A program made the position numbers and the translations under genes. A stretch of 64,000 bases of DNA, taken from positions 1-64,000 of the forward strand of contig CAZTMT010000003.1 of NCBI GenBank assembly GCA_964615335.1, given 5' to 3'. Below are positions 24,330 to 33,099 of the stretch, piece by piece (within the stretch, counting starts at the first letter, position 1; every line of letters starts with the position of its first letter). The stretch is from HR10 sp964615335. GTDB taxonomy: Bacteria > Acidobacteriota > Blastocatellia > HR10. Under the pieces are notes generated by a model, which was given only the letters and a program-made list of their open reading frames with translations, ran no database searches and had not been told where the DNA came from.

Positions 24330-25010
24330 GGAGAAGTCTGAGAGCCCACCTCGGGCGGATGACGGAGAAAAGCCCAGGGTGGAGCGCAAACCCCTTGGAG
24401 GCCGAACATCGTTCCGCAAAGAGCCCTCAAAGAGGGCGACAGACGATAGCCTGGGGTGAAGCGGCAGCGGAACCCATGCGGAACCCATTTGGAGACCAAA
24501 TCTCATTCCACAGAGAGCCCTCGAAGAGGGGCGGCAGAAAATGGCCTGGGGTGAAGCGCGAGCGAAACCCATTGGAGACCGAACTTCATTCCGCACAGAG
24601 CCTGCCGCAGCAGGCGACAGAGAATAGCCTGGGGTGGAGCGGCAGCGGAACCCCAGGAAACGAGGTCCCCAATTATCCCCGAGCCCGCGCCAGCGGGCGG
24701 CACATCGGGTCAGGAGCCCGATGAATCGAAGGACGACGTTCGTGTATCCTCTGATGTCGTGACCTGGCGTGTGGGAACTAGACCCGCTGGGTGGCCGTCC
24801 GATGTGTCGCCCCCTTCGGGGGCTCGTGGAGAAATTTTGGGCTCGCGGTTTCCTAGGGCTTACGCCCCGGGCTATTTTCTGTCGCTCCCTTCGGGAGCTT
24901 TTTGCGGAAAATGTGTCGTTCCGCAAATGGGGCTCGCGCCCCAGACCATTCCCCGTCGCCCGCTTGTGCGGGCTCATTGCTATTTCGCTCGCGTGCGCGG
25001 GCCCTGTGAG
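24330..25010. repeat. Composite repeat element, copy B, inverted relative to copy A
   Basis: The plus-strand left arm (~24340-24700) carries three to four units of the GGTGAAGCGGCAGCGG subtype. A core (~24700-24830) follows, then inverted units of the GGGCTTACGCCCC subtype (~24830-24990). Read on the minus strand, order and subtype match copy A closely over the middle ~280 bases: both contain GCCCCCGAAGGGGGCGACAC, then CCACCCA, CCAGGTCA and GACCCGGTGTGCCGCCCGC (or GACCCGATGTGCCGCCCGC), then CGTTTCCTGGGGTTCC. So B is a whole-element inverted copy of A, enclosing three genes. Confidence 0.85.
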
Positions 25011-25111
25011 ACGGCTTTGTGTCCCGCAAGGGGGGATGCGTACGGGCGAGGACTCGATCTTCGCACAAGCATTTGAAAGGGCGTTCGGTCGCGGGCCCGT
25101 CCTTTTTCTTC

Positions 25112-25141
25112 TGGACAAGGGAGCCCGAAAAGGTGTATTCT
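25112..25141 (+). promoter_or_regulatory. Candidate promoter of tRNA-Arg(CCG)
   Basis: TGGACA (25112-25117, five of six) and TATTCT (25136-25141, four of six) are 18 bases apart; transcription would begin near 25148, 17 bases before the tRNA. Confidence 0.4.
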
Positions 25142-25164
25142 GATGTGCGAATGGAAGCGGAGGC

Positions 25165-25241
25165 GCGCCCGTAGCTCAGTTGGACAGAGCGTCGGCCTCC
25201 GGAGCCGAAGGTCGCTGGTTCGAATCCAGTCGGGCGCGCCA
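25165..25241 (+). tRNA. tRNA-Arg (anticodon CCG)
   Basis: A 77-base cloverleaf with a perfect 7-bp acceptor stem (GCGCCCG with CGGGCGC), D-arm TAGCTCAGTTGGACAGAGC, anticodon stem TCGGC/GCCGA with loop CTCCGGA (anticodon CCG, reading CGG), T-arm GCTGGTTCGAATCCAGT, and an encoded CCA end. Confidence 0.97.
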
Positions 25242-25292
25242 TCTTCTTTATGGCGCGGTGTGAGATCACGAGCGGGGGAAGATGTACACGGT

Positions 25293-26642
25293 ATGGATGA
25301 GGCGAGCATGTCGCCCTGGCGTGGGGCGACGCTGGAATGTCTCAACGAAGCCTGCCGCCGACGTTTTCCTCTCACCGAAAAGCTCTTCGCCTGTCCGGCC
25401 TGTGAGGATCTGCTTCGGATCGCCTACGAGCCGTCGGATCGAGTCTCCCCGTCCATCCTGACGCTGTGGCGCGAGCGTCGGCTCTCGGAGGATCCGCTGG
25501 ATCAAAGCGGCGTCTGGCGTTTTCGGGAGTGCCTGCCTCCGATAGCGCCCGAGCATGTGGTCTCTTTGCGCGAGGGGAACACGCCGATCTATCGGGCGCG
25601 CTTTGCGGCTCAGTACGCGGGTGTGGAGGATCTGCTTTTCAAGCATCTGGGCTTCAACCCCACCGGATCGTTCAAAGACTACGGCATGACGGTGGCTGTC
25701 AGCCAGGCGCGCGCCCTGGGGGCTCGGGTTTTGATCTGCGCCTCTACCGGAAATACCTCGGCTTCGATGGCCGCCTATGCCGCTCGGGCGGGGATGAGGG
25801 CTGTTGTTCTCATCCCGAGCGAGAACGTCGCTTTCGGAAAGGTGATCCAGGCGCTCGAATATGGTGCCGTGACGCTTCAGGTGAAGGGCGCCAGCTTCGA
25901 CCTGGTTTTGCGTCTGGTGCGCGCGGTGAGCCAATGGCCCGGCGTGTATCTTCTGAACTCGCTCAATCCCTTCCGAATCGAGGGGCAGAAGACCATCTTC
26001 CTGGAGTTGCTCGATCAACTCGGATGGGAGGCGCCGGATCATCTCGTCGTGCCGGGGGGGAATCTGGGGAACGCGGCTGCACTCTTCAAGGCTATGGAAG
26101 AGCTGCACGAACGGGGTCTTCTCAGGCGCTGGCCCAGGCTCACGATCGTGCAGGCGGCCGGAGCGAGTCCGCTCGCCGACGCTGTCTCGCGCGGAGCGCC
26201 GACGATCGTCCCGGTCGCCCATCCGCGAACTCACGCGACGGCCATTCGCATCGGCCATCCTGTGAACTGGAAGCGCGCTCTGCAGGCGCTGCGTGTGACC
26301 GGAGGCTTCTGTCTGGCTGTGAGCGACGCGGAGATCGCCGAGGCGAAAGCTGCCATCGGCCGCGAGGGGATCGGATGTGAACCGGCTTCAGCCGTGACGC
26401 TGGCCGGGATCAAGCGCCTTCGGGAGGAGGGGAAGATCGCTCCTTCGGAGAAGATCGTCGCCCTCCTGACGGGTCACCTCCTGAAGGATTCCGACTACAC
26501 GATGCGGTATCACAAAGGCGAACTCACGGATGCTCTCACCGAGCGGCGTATTGCGAGTCGGCTGGCCAATCCTCCTCTTTCGATCGAACCGACACTTGAC
26601 GCGATCGCCCAGTATCTCTACGATGTGAATTTTTCACACTGA
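25293..26642 (+). CDS. thrC: Threonine synthase
   Basis: A 449-residue PLP enzyme of fold type II turning O-phosphohomoserine into threonine. The N-terminus holds a small zinc-ribbon-like Cys set (CLNEAC and CPAC), seen in many longer threonine synthases. The PLP lysine is in NPTGSFKDYGMT; the phosphate-binding loop is ASTGNTSASMAAYAARAG; GGNLGNAAALFKAM and the C-terminal LLTGHLLKDSD are also typical. Start at 25293 keeps the zinc ribbon and clears the tRNA; ATG 25308 is an alternative. The stop lies 16 bases before the preferred proC start. Confidence 0.95.
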   Translation: MDEASMSPWRGATLECLNEACRRRFPLTEKLFACPACEDLLRIAYEPSDRVSPSILTLWRERRLSEDPLDQSGVWRFRECLPPIAPEHVVSLREGNTPIYRARFAAQYAGVEDLLFKHLGFNPTGSFKDYGMTVAVSQARALGARVLICASTGNTSASMAAYAARAGMRAVVLIPSENVAFGKVIQALEYGAVTLQVKGASFDLVLRLVRAVSQWPGVYLLNSLNPFRIEGQKTIFLELLDQLGWEAPDHLVVPGGNLGNAAALFKAMEELHERGLLRRWPRLTIVQAAGASPLADAVSRGAPTIVPVAHPRTHATAIRIGHPVNWKRALQALRVTGGFCLAVSDAEIAEAKAAIGREGIGCEPASAVTLAGIKRLREEGKIAPSEKIVALLTGHLLKDSDYTMRYHKGELTDALTERRIASRLANPPLSIEPTLDAIAQYLYDVNFSH

Positions 26643-26658
26643 AATGGAGGAGAAAGCG

Positions 26659-27486
26659 GTGCGGCCTTCTCACACGATCGCGATTCTCGGAGCTGGAAAG
26701 ATCGGCGAAGCGCTCATCCGAGGGATGCTCGAAGCCGGAGTCGTCCGGCGGGAGAAGATCATCGCGACGGCGAAGCATCCGGAGCGCCTCCGGGATCTGG
26801 CCGAGCGCTACGGTGTTCGGACGACGCTGGAGAATAGACGCGCCGTCGAGCAAGCGGAGCTTGTGCTGCTGAGCGTCAAGCCGCAGACGATGCGCGAGCT
26901 GCTCGGTGAGATCGCGCCGGTTGTCACTGCGCAGCATCTGCTCATTTCGGTAGCGGCTTCGGTGCCGACGGCCTTTATCGAGAGCCTGCTGCCCGTTCCT
27001 GTTCCCGTTGTTCGCGCCATGCCCAATACCCCCTGCGTCATTCGCGCGGGGATGACCGTGCTCTGTCCCGGCCGCTATGCGACGGAAGCGCATCTGCACC
27101 AGGCGCGTTCGCTCTTCGAAGCCGTGGGGCGCACGATGATCCTGGATGAAAGCCATATGGACGCGGTGACGGGATTGAGCGCCAGCGGTCCGGCGTTCAT
27201 TTACATCATCATCGAGTCTTTGGCGGAAGCTGGCGTGAAGGTCGGGCTGGCGCGCGATGTGGCGACCGAGCTGGCGGCGCAGACGACGCTCGGGGCGGCG
27301 CAGATGGTGCTGGTGACCAACGAGCATCCCGCGAAGCTCAAGGATGCCGTGACGACGCCTGCCGGCTGCACCATTGATGGCATCCTGGAGCTTGAAGAAG
27401 GGGGATTGCGCGTCACGCTGATCAAGGCCGTCGTGCGCGCGACCGAACGCGCGCGCGAGCTGTTCTCCAACGGGGGAGCACGATGA
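26659..27486 (+). CDS. proC: Pyrroline-5-carboxylate reductase
   Basis: A reductase of about 275 residues completing proline synthesis by NAD(P)H reduction of 1-pyrroline-5-carboxylate. The Rossmann motif is ILGAGKIGEALIRGM; the dimerisation/active-site region is GLSASGPAFIYIIIESLAEAGVKVGL; the end TPAGCTIDGILELEEGGLR is characteristic. GTG at 26659 was chosen because GGAGGAGAAAGC precedes it at normal spacing; an ATG at 26644, without such a site, would add five residues. It overlaps the next gene by 4 bases. Confidence 0.95.
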   Translation: MRPSHTIAILGAGKIGEALIRGMLEAGVVRREKIIATAKHPERLRDLAERYGVRTTLENRRAVEQAELVLLSVKPQTMRELLGEIAPVVTAQHLLISVAASVPTAFIESLLPVPVPVVRAMPNTPCVIRAGMTVLCPGRYATEAHLHQARSLFEAVGRTMILDESHMDAVTGLSASGPAFIYIIIESLAEAGVKVGLARDVATELAAQTTLGAAQMVLVTNEHPAKLKDAVTTPAGCTIDGILELEEGGLRVTLIKAVVRATERARELFSNGGAR

Positions 27487-28598
27487 ATGCCCGAGGCTCC
27501 GGCGAGAGCGCGCGCGATGTTTCTTCTTCGGAGGCGCTGCGCGCACGCGTGCGCGAGCTGGCCGCTGTGCTCGTGCAGACGCCGACGCCCAGTGGGAGTG
27601 AGGACGCCCTGTATCCCTTCCTGACCGGTGTGCTCCAGGCCTGCGGCTTTTGCGTGGAGCGGCAGAGGACGTCTCTGGGACGCGAGAATCTGCTGGCGCG
27701 TCGCGGACGGAGCGGGCTGCTCTTCTCCGCCCATGTGGACACGTATCCGGCCTATACGCATCCAGACCCCTATCGGCTGCGGCAGGAGGACGAGCGACTC
27801 ATCGGGCGAGGGATCGCTGACTGCAAGGGGCAGATCGCTGCTCTGCTTTCGGCCGTTGAGCTGGTGGACGCTCCCTGTCAGATCGCCTTCGTCGTGGACG
27901 AGGAGCGCACGGCGCTCGGCTCGCGCGAAGTGGCCGTTGACGCCGAAGGGGTGATCGTTCTTGAGCCGACGGAGCTGCGTCCGGTCGTCGCACATGCCGG
28001 AGCCATCGAAGTGGAGATCACAACCTACGGACGGGCCGCGCACGGGAGTACGCCCCAGTGGGGCGAGAATGCGATCCTGAAAGCCCTGCGCCTCATCGAG
28101 GAGATCACGCGGCTGCCTTTCCTGGCTCAGTCGCATCCGCTCTTTCCGCCGGCGCCCTGGGTGACGGTGGGGAAGATCGAAGGGGGATTCGACACGATGG
28201 TCGTCCCCAATCGCTGCGTCTTCCAGATGGATATTCGTCTGCTGCCGGGCACATCGGTGGAGGCGGCTTGCGCAGAGCTTTTCGGGCTCATGGCGCAGCA
28301 GGGTGCTGAGATGAAGATCCTGGACGTCTCCAAACCTTCGGAGATCGATGCCGGGCATCCTCTGGTCCGCGCGCTCGTGAGCGCGCACGAAGCGGTCACC
28401 GGAGAGCGTCCGACTCCCTGCGGCTACTACAGCTTCACCGACGCGACGCATTATCTGGAGCGCGGTCTGCCGGCGATCGTCTACGGGGCCGGAAGCCTCG
28501 GCGTCGCCCATTCGGATCATGAGTGGGTCTCGCTGGCGGAGCTGGAGATCGTCGCGCGCGTCCTGGCGCATGTGATCACTCACTGGTCGTCTTCCTGA
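27483..28598 (+). CDS. M20-family metallopeptidase/deacetylase
   Basis: A 371-residue dinuclear zinc hydrolase of the ArgE/DapE/carboxypeptidase G2 group. Metal-ligand and catalytic motifs: FSAHVDTYP, GRGIADCKGQIAALL and DEERTALGS, then LEPTELRP, and the lid domain AHGSTPQWGENAI. The late histidine is in FTDATHYLERG or GVAHSDHEW. It overlaps proC by ATGA, so an amino-acid metabolic role such as deacylation of an N-acyl amino acid is likely, but the substrate cannot be read from sequence. Confidence 0.9.
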   Translation: MNARGSGESARDVSSSEALRARVRELAAVLVQTPTPSGSEDALYPFLTGVLQACGFCVERQRTSLGRENLLARRGRSGLLFSAHVDTYPAYTHPDPYRLRQEDERLIGRGIADCKGQIAALLSAVELVDAPCQIAFVVDEERTALGSREVAVDAEGVIVLEPTELRPVVAHAGAIEVEITTYGRAAHGSTPQWGENAILKALRLIEEITRLPFLAQSHPLFPPAPWVTVGKIEGGFDTMVVPNRCVFQMDIRLLPGTSVEAACAELFGLMAQQGAEMKILDVSKPSEIDAGHPLVRALVSAHEAVTGERPTPCGYYSFTDATHYLERGLPAIVYGAGSLGVAHSDHEWVSLAELEIVARVLAHVITHWSSS

Positions 28599-29074
28599 AG
28601 CGGCTTGACCATGCGCACCCACTCCCCGTGCTGAAGACCGCATTCCTGGAACCCCTGACTCCGATACCATCGGCGCGCGCGCCAATTCCTTTCGCCGACC
28701 CAGAGGCTGACCTGTTGCCGACCTCGCTGCCGGGCATACGCGATAGCCGCCTCCAGAAGCTTCCGCCCAACGCCCTGGCCCCACATGTCGGGATGAACGC
28801 AGATCTCGTGGATCTCGCCCGTCTCGCCCAGGCGTTTGTCCCACCACTCGGCATGAATGCTCACAAACCCGATCAGCCGTCCCTCGGCTTCGGCCACGAA
28901 AAATCCTTCGGGTTCACCGCTGTAGAGCCAGTTCAGGTAATTGCGAATGCGGAACGAGGTCGTCTCCGCGTATTCCTCCAGTCCCTGATAAGCGAGTCGG
29001 TAGGTCTCCTCCAGGCGCTCCAGCTCCTCTGCGCGCCCGCGGCGGATGAGGATGTGTGCCCGGGAAATCTCCAT
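28580..29074 (-). CDS. GNAT-family N-acetyltransferase
   Basis: A 164-residue acetyltransferase. The acetyl-CoA-binding motif A is clear: EICVHPDMWGQGVGRKLLEAAIAYARQRG, followed by SLWVGERNWRARRWYRSQGFQECG, the usual beta5-helix-'GF' end. The substrate is unknown. The gene is convergent with the M20 peptidase gene and overlaps its end by 19 bases. Confidence 0.9.
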   Translation of the reverse strand: MEISRAHILIRRGRAEELERLEETYRLAYQGLEEYAETTSFRIRNYLNWLYSGEPEGFFVAEAEGRLIGFVSIHAEWWDKRLGETGEIHEICVHPDMWGQGVGRKLLEAAIAYARQRGRQQVSLWVGERNWRARRWYRSQGFQECGLQHGEWVRMVKPLQEDDQ

Positions 29075-29303
29075 ATCTCGGAGCGCCTCGCAGCCATCCC
29101 TTCGGGGCGCTCACTGACATATTATCCTTCGCCGTGTCGGAATCCGGCAATCGGGTGAAGCTCAGAGAGCCTCTCAGTACAGGGATTCACTCAAGCTCGC
29201 AGGCGACGCCCCGGGAGCCATGCCGAATGCTCTTCTTGAAGCCCTTGATTTTTTCCTCCGTCCTGGTGTATCTCCGGTCCGAAAAAAAGGGAGGGGGGAG
29301 CAT

Positions 29304-30569
29304 ATGCGGAGAACATGCTCTGGCCTTCGCCGTGTGAGAGGGATCGGCGTGATCTTGGCCGTTCTCTTTGGCCTCTCACAGGGAGCGATTCTCTCTCGGG
29401 GGTTTTCCCCGCAGGGATCTCTCCTTGTGCTCACGAACGTCCACGTCATTGATGGGGTGAGCGCCGAGCCTCTGCGCGACGCGACGGTCCTCATCGGGGA
29501 TGGAAAGATCCGGGAGATCGTGAAGGGGCGGCTGGCGACTTATCCCACAGGCGCCACGGTTTTGGACCTGAGGGGGATGTATCTGTTGCCTGGCCTCATT
29601 GACGCGCACGTGCATATGAGCACGATCGAGCAGGCGCAGACAGCGTTGCGCTCCGGCGTTACGACAGTGCGCAGCATGGGCATCTCCCATTATGCCGATG
29701 TGGGGCTGCGCGAGCTGGCGCGCTCGGGACGGCTGGATCTCCCCGAGGTGCTCGCCGCCGGATACCACGTTCGCCCTCGGCTGGCTCCGGAGATCTTCCT
29801 GGATGAGCCCGCGCTTGCGGATCTCATGGACGGTGTGCGAGGAGTCGAGAATGTCCGGCGCGTCGTGCAAGCAAATCTGAAGCGGCGCGTGGACGTCATC
29901 AAGGTCCTGGCGACCGAGCGGGCCGGATTGCCGGAGACCGATCCGCGGCGACGGACCTTCACAGATGAGGAGCTTGCCGCTGTCGTCGAAGAGGCGAGGC
30001 GAGGGGGTGTTCCCGTCGCGGCCCATGCTCACGGTGATGAAGGAGCTGCCGCAGCCGTTCGCGCCGGAGTGAAAAGCATCGAACACGGAACGTACCTGAG
30101 CGATCGCACTCTCGCCCTGATGAAAGAGAGAGGGACCTATCTTGTCCCTACGATCGCTGTCGTTCAGGATCTCCTGGATCCGGGGGGACAATACACGTCG
30201 GCAGCGCTTCAAGCCCGAGGCCGTCACATGTTGCCGCGATTGCGGGAGACAGTCCAGAAGGCATGGAAAGCCGGCGTGAAAATCGTGGCCGCGACCGATG
30301 GGAGCTACCAGCGCACAAGCTGGCTGCGGCTCCAGCACGATATGGAGGAGATGGTGCGAAGTGGTATGCCACCCCTTGCGGCTATTCAGGCCGCGACTCT
30401 TCATGCGGCGGAACTGCTGGGCATCGCCCATCGGACGGGGACGATCAAAGTCGGATGGGAGGCGGATCTCATTGTCGTCGAGCGGGATCCTCTGGAGGAC
30501 ATCGTGGCCGTTCAGGATGTGTTGCTGGTGATCAATAACGGCAAGATCGTCCTCAATCGGCTCGAGTGA
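29304..30569 (+). CDS. Exported amidohydrolase-family protein
   Basis: A 421-residue metal-dependent hydrolase of the imidazolonepropionase-like (Xaa-Pro/Xaa-Arg dipeptidase) branch, with a signal peptide (VRGIGVILAVLFGLSQGAIL). Metal-site motifs: LIDAHVHMS, RVDVIKVLATE (lysine that may be carbamylated), VAAHAHGDEGA, SIEHGTYLSD and AATDGSY. The C-terminal GTIKVGWEADLIVVERDPLED is characteristic. GGAGGGGGGAG precedes the ATG at 29304. Family members cleave diverse cyclic amides or dipeptides; the substrate here is not predictable. Confidence 0.92.
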   Translation: MRRTCSGLRRVRGIGVILAVLFGLSQGAILSRGFSPQGSLLVLTNVHVIDGVSAEPLRDATVLIGDGKIREIVKGRLATYPTGATVLDLRGMYLLPGLIDAHVHMSTIEQAQTALRSGVTTVRSMGISHYADVGLRELARSGRLDLPEVLAAGYHVRPRLAPEIFLDEPALADLMDGVRGVENVRRVVQANLKRRVDVIKVLATERAGLPETDPRRRTFTDEELAAVVEEARRGGVPVAAHAHGDEGAAAAVRAGVKSIEHGTYLSDRTLALMKERGTYLVPTIAVVQDLLDPGGQYTSAALQARGRHMLPRLRETVQKAWKAGVKIVAATDGSYQRTSWLRLQHDMEEMVRSGMPPLAAIQAATLHAAELLGIAHRTGTIKVGWEADLIVVERDPLEDIVAVQDVLLVINNGKIVLNRLE

Positions 30570-30634
30570 AGGCCCCTCGGGGAGGCTTTCTGTCGCAGAA
30601 GGAGACCTGCATCGCGGTCGGCCGGAGGAAAGGC

Positions 30635-30711
30635 TGGCGCGCCCGGGGGGACTCGAACCCCCAACCCTTGGATCCGAAGTCCAATGCTCTGTCCTATTGA
30701 GCTACGGGCGC
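30635..30711 (-). tRNA. tRNA-Arg (anticodon TCG)
   Basis: A 77-base cloverleaf on the minus strand with the same acceptor stem as the tRNA at 25165 (GCGCCCG / CGGGCGC) and an encoded CCA. Anticodon stem TTGGA/TCCAA encloses loop CTTCGGA, giving anticodon TCG (reads CGA and, by wobble, related codons). Confidence 0.97.
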
Positions 30712-31118
30712 GACAGACCTTTTCGAAGACTTCGCAGGGCGCCCCCCTTGGGGGCTTCCCCACTTGAGAGCATATCGCGAACGAAGCTTCTGCACATGAA
30801 ATCTCGCCAAAAGCTCCACAGGGTGCAAGGATACTGCCTCCGGCCTTCTTTTGTCCAGGCGGCGCGCAAACCAGAGCGGAACCTCCGCGATCTGCGGAAA
30901 GCCAGTCCCGAACCTTCTTGATGCCGAGGAAACCGAGGGCAGGATCTGAGACAATGGGCTGGCAGCGAGGCGCACAGCCCGAACCGGGTGAGCCTCAACA
31001 CCTGCCTTCGTAAAGGCGGCCCGCTTCACAGGTCACGGGGGGCACGCAGGCTCCGGGGATTTGCGGAAATCCGGACGGGGAGCTATCATGCTGAACGGGC
31101 ACACTTGAGCGAGGCACT
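30712..31118. other. 407-base intergenic region with no gene recognised
   Basis: Short open frames exist on both strands but show no domain, no good ribosome binding site and no normal composition. A strong C5/G5 hairpin lies at 30743-30754. No repeat, tRNA fragment or attachment-site duplicate of the neighbouring tRNA 3' end was seen. Confidence 0.5.
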
Positions 31119-32483
31119 ATGAACGCAAACGCCATCAACGCGCCTTTGGCGTTTCGGATGAGACCGCAATCTCTGGATGAATTCGTCGGGCAAGAGCATC
31201 TCGTCGGTCCGAACAAACCCCTGCGCATCGCCATAGAACGGGACAGACCCCATTCGGCCATTCTCTGGGGACCGCCGGGGACGGGCAAAAGCACCCTTGC
31301 TTTTCTACTGGCCAAACACACGAAGGCTCATTTTGAAGCCTTGAGCGCCGTCACGGTCGGAGTTGCTGAAGTCAGGCAAGTAATTGAGACAGCCCGCTTC
31401 CGTTTGCAACGGGGGCAGCGAACGGTGCTCTTTCTGGATGAGGTTCATCGCTTCAACAAAGCGCAACAGGATGCCCTTTTGCATGCCGTTGAGCAAGGCC
31501 TTGTGATTTTCATCGGCGCGACGACCGAAAACCCGTTCTTCTACCTGACGCCCCCGCTTTTGTCCCGGTGCAGGCTCTATCGCCTTGAACCCTTGACGAC
31601 CGAGCACATCATGCTCCTGCTCAAACGAGCCCTGGCGGATGAGCAAGGGCTGGGCGGGTTCACCGTTGAGGCGGATGAGGAGGCGCTCCGATTCATCGCC
31701 GAAAGGAGCGGCGGCGATGCCCGAAGAGCGCTGAACGCCCTGGAAGCCGCTTTCCTGACGGCCAGGGGGGCGGAACGACGTGAAGAGGAAAGCGAGCGTG
31801 TGAGGATAACCTTGACCGGTGTTCACAGCGTTCTTTCCGATGCGCCGCTGGCGTATCAACGGACGGGCGATGACCACTACGATGTCGCTTCCGCTTTCAT
31901 CAAAAGCATTCGCGGGTCTGATCCTGATGCCGCGATTTACTGGCTCGCCCGTTTTCTGGCGTCAGGGGAAGATCCCCGTTTCATCGCTCGCCGGATGGTG
32001 ATTGCCGCAGCCGAAGACATTGGGCTTGCCGACCCGATGGCGCTCGTCATTGCCGTTGCGGCGGCTCAGGCGGTTGACATCGTCGGGATGCCGGAGGCTC
32101 GGATCCCTTTGGCTGAAGCCGCGATTTACCTGGCATCGGCTCCCAAATCACACAGCGCCTACAAGGCGATCGACAAAGCGATGGACGAGCTAGGGCGACA
32201 TGGACCCAGGCCCGTCCCGATGCACCTTCGCGATGCCTCTTACAAGGGCGCTCACAGGCTCGGTCATGGTGTCGGCTACCTTTACCCGCATGATTTCCCC
32301 GGGCACTTCGTGCGTCAAGAGTATGTGCCCTCGTCCGTCAGCGGATTGCCTTTTTATGAGCCGACGGAGCAAGGGCGCGAGAAGGAGATCGCGGAGAGGC
32401 TTCGTCGCCTTCGCGCTCAGAACGAGCCGGGAGAGCAAGCTCCCGAGGAACCTGTAGACCACCAGCGACCCGAACGACGTTGA
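31119..32483 (+). CDS. rarA: Replication-associated recombination protein A (AAA+ ATPase)
   Basis: A 454-residue clamp-loader-like ATPase acting at stalled replication forks. Motifs: MRPQSLDEFVGQEHLVGP, Walker A GPPGTGKS, Walker B LFLDEVHRFNKAQQDALL, sensor 1 IGATTENPFF, sensor 2 GGDARRALNALE, and the C-terminal oligomerisation domain (AFIKSIRGSDPDAAIYWLARFL, SAYKAIDKAMDELG, YLYPHDFPGHFV). It is slightly longer at the C-terminus than usual, with a charged tail. Codon use looks less GCGCGC-biased than in neighbouring genes. Confidence 0.95.
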   Translation: MNANAINAPLAFRMRPQSLDEFVGQEHLVGPNKPLRIAIERDRPHSAILWGPPGTGKSTLAFLLAKHTKAHFEALSAVTVGVAEVRQVIETARFRLQRGQRTVLFLDEVHRFNKAQQDALLHAVEQGLVIFIGATTENPFFYLTPPLLSRCRLYRLEPLTTEHIMLLLKRALADEQGLGGFTVEADEEALRFIAERSGGDARRALNALEAAFLTARGAERREEESERVRITLTGVHSVLSDAPLAYQRTGDDHYDVASAFIKSIRGSDPDAAIYWLARFLASGEDPRFIARRMVIAAAEDIGLADPMALVIAVAAAQAVDIVGMPEARIPLAEAAIYLASAPKSHSAYKAIDKAMDELGRHGPRPVPMHLRDASYKGAHRLGHGVGYLYPHDFPGHFVRQEYVPSSVSGLPFYEPTEQGREKEIAERLRRLRAQNEPGEQAPEEPVDHQRPERR

Positions 32484-32587
32484 GCGACGGAATTTCTCAC
32501 CCGAAACGCAACAAAAACCCCTTGCCTCATCGCCTCTTTTCGCTGAGGGTGATGAATGCGAGTGTCAGAGCTTTTCTCGGAGGGAGT

Positions 32588-33082
32588 ATGAAGATGGAGG
32601 ATCAAAGGCTGCGCGCGCATTTGGTCGAGCTTTTGCGGGGAGGGAGTGCGCACATTCCTCCGGAGCAAGCTGTGGCTCATCTGGCTCCGGAGCTTCGCAC
32701 GCGACGCCCCTCAGAGGACATCCCTTCGATCTGGGAGATTCTGGAACACATGCGCATCGCGCAGGAGGATATTGTGCGCTACATGCGCGATCCGGCATGG
32801 GTCTCGCCTCCCTGGCCGCAAGGGTATTGGCCCGCTGAGGTTCCGTCCCAGCTTCCGGATTCCGTCTGGGAAGCGACGCGTGCGGGCTTTCTGGGGGATC
32901 TGGAAGAGGTCGTGCGGATCGCGCAGGATCCGACTCTGGACCTGACGGCTCAGATCCCGCATGGAGAGCCGGGGCATACGTATCTGCGCGAGATCCTTCT
33001 GGTCGCCGATCACAATGCCTATCATCTCGGGCAGATCGTGCAGGTGCGGCGGCTGCTGGACGCCTGGCCGCCGCAGGAGTGA
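32588..33082 (+). CDS. DinB-family metal-binding protein
   Basis: A 164-residue four-helix-bundle protein of the DinB/YfiT superfamily. The expected histidine triad is visible: IWEILEHMRIAQED in helix 2 and ADHNAYHLGQIVQVRR in the last helices. Members are thiol S-transferases or metal-dependent hydrolases of often unknown substrate. The start at 32588 has CGGAGGGAGT upstream; an upstream in-frame start at 32480 lacks domain sequence. Confidence 0.9.
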   Translation: MKMEDQRLRAHLVELLRGGSAHIPPEQAVAHLAPELRTRRPSEDIPSIWEILEHMRIAQEDIVRYMRDPAWVSPPWPQGYWPAEVPSQLPDSVWEATRAGFLGDLEEVVRIAQDPTLDLTAQIPHGEPGHTYLREILLVADHNAYHLGQIVQVRRLLDAWPPQE

Positions 33083-33099
33083 GCGAACCCGGAAGGAGC

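Noticed and set aside
30743..30754. C5/G5 hairpin as a terminator
   Set aside because: Loop of only a few bases, no U-tract on either strand, and it lies upstream of the minus-strand tRNA.
30635..31118. tRNA-associated integration site
   Set aside because: No duplicate of the tRNA 3' end, integrase or phage gene is seen near either tRNA-Arg.
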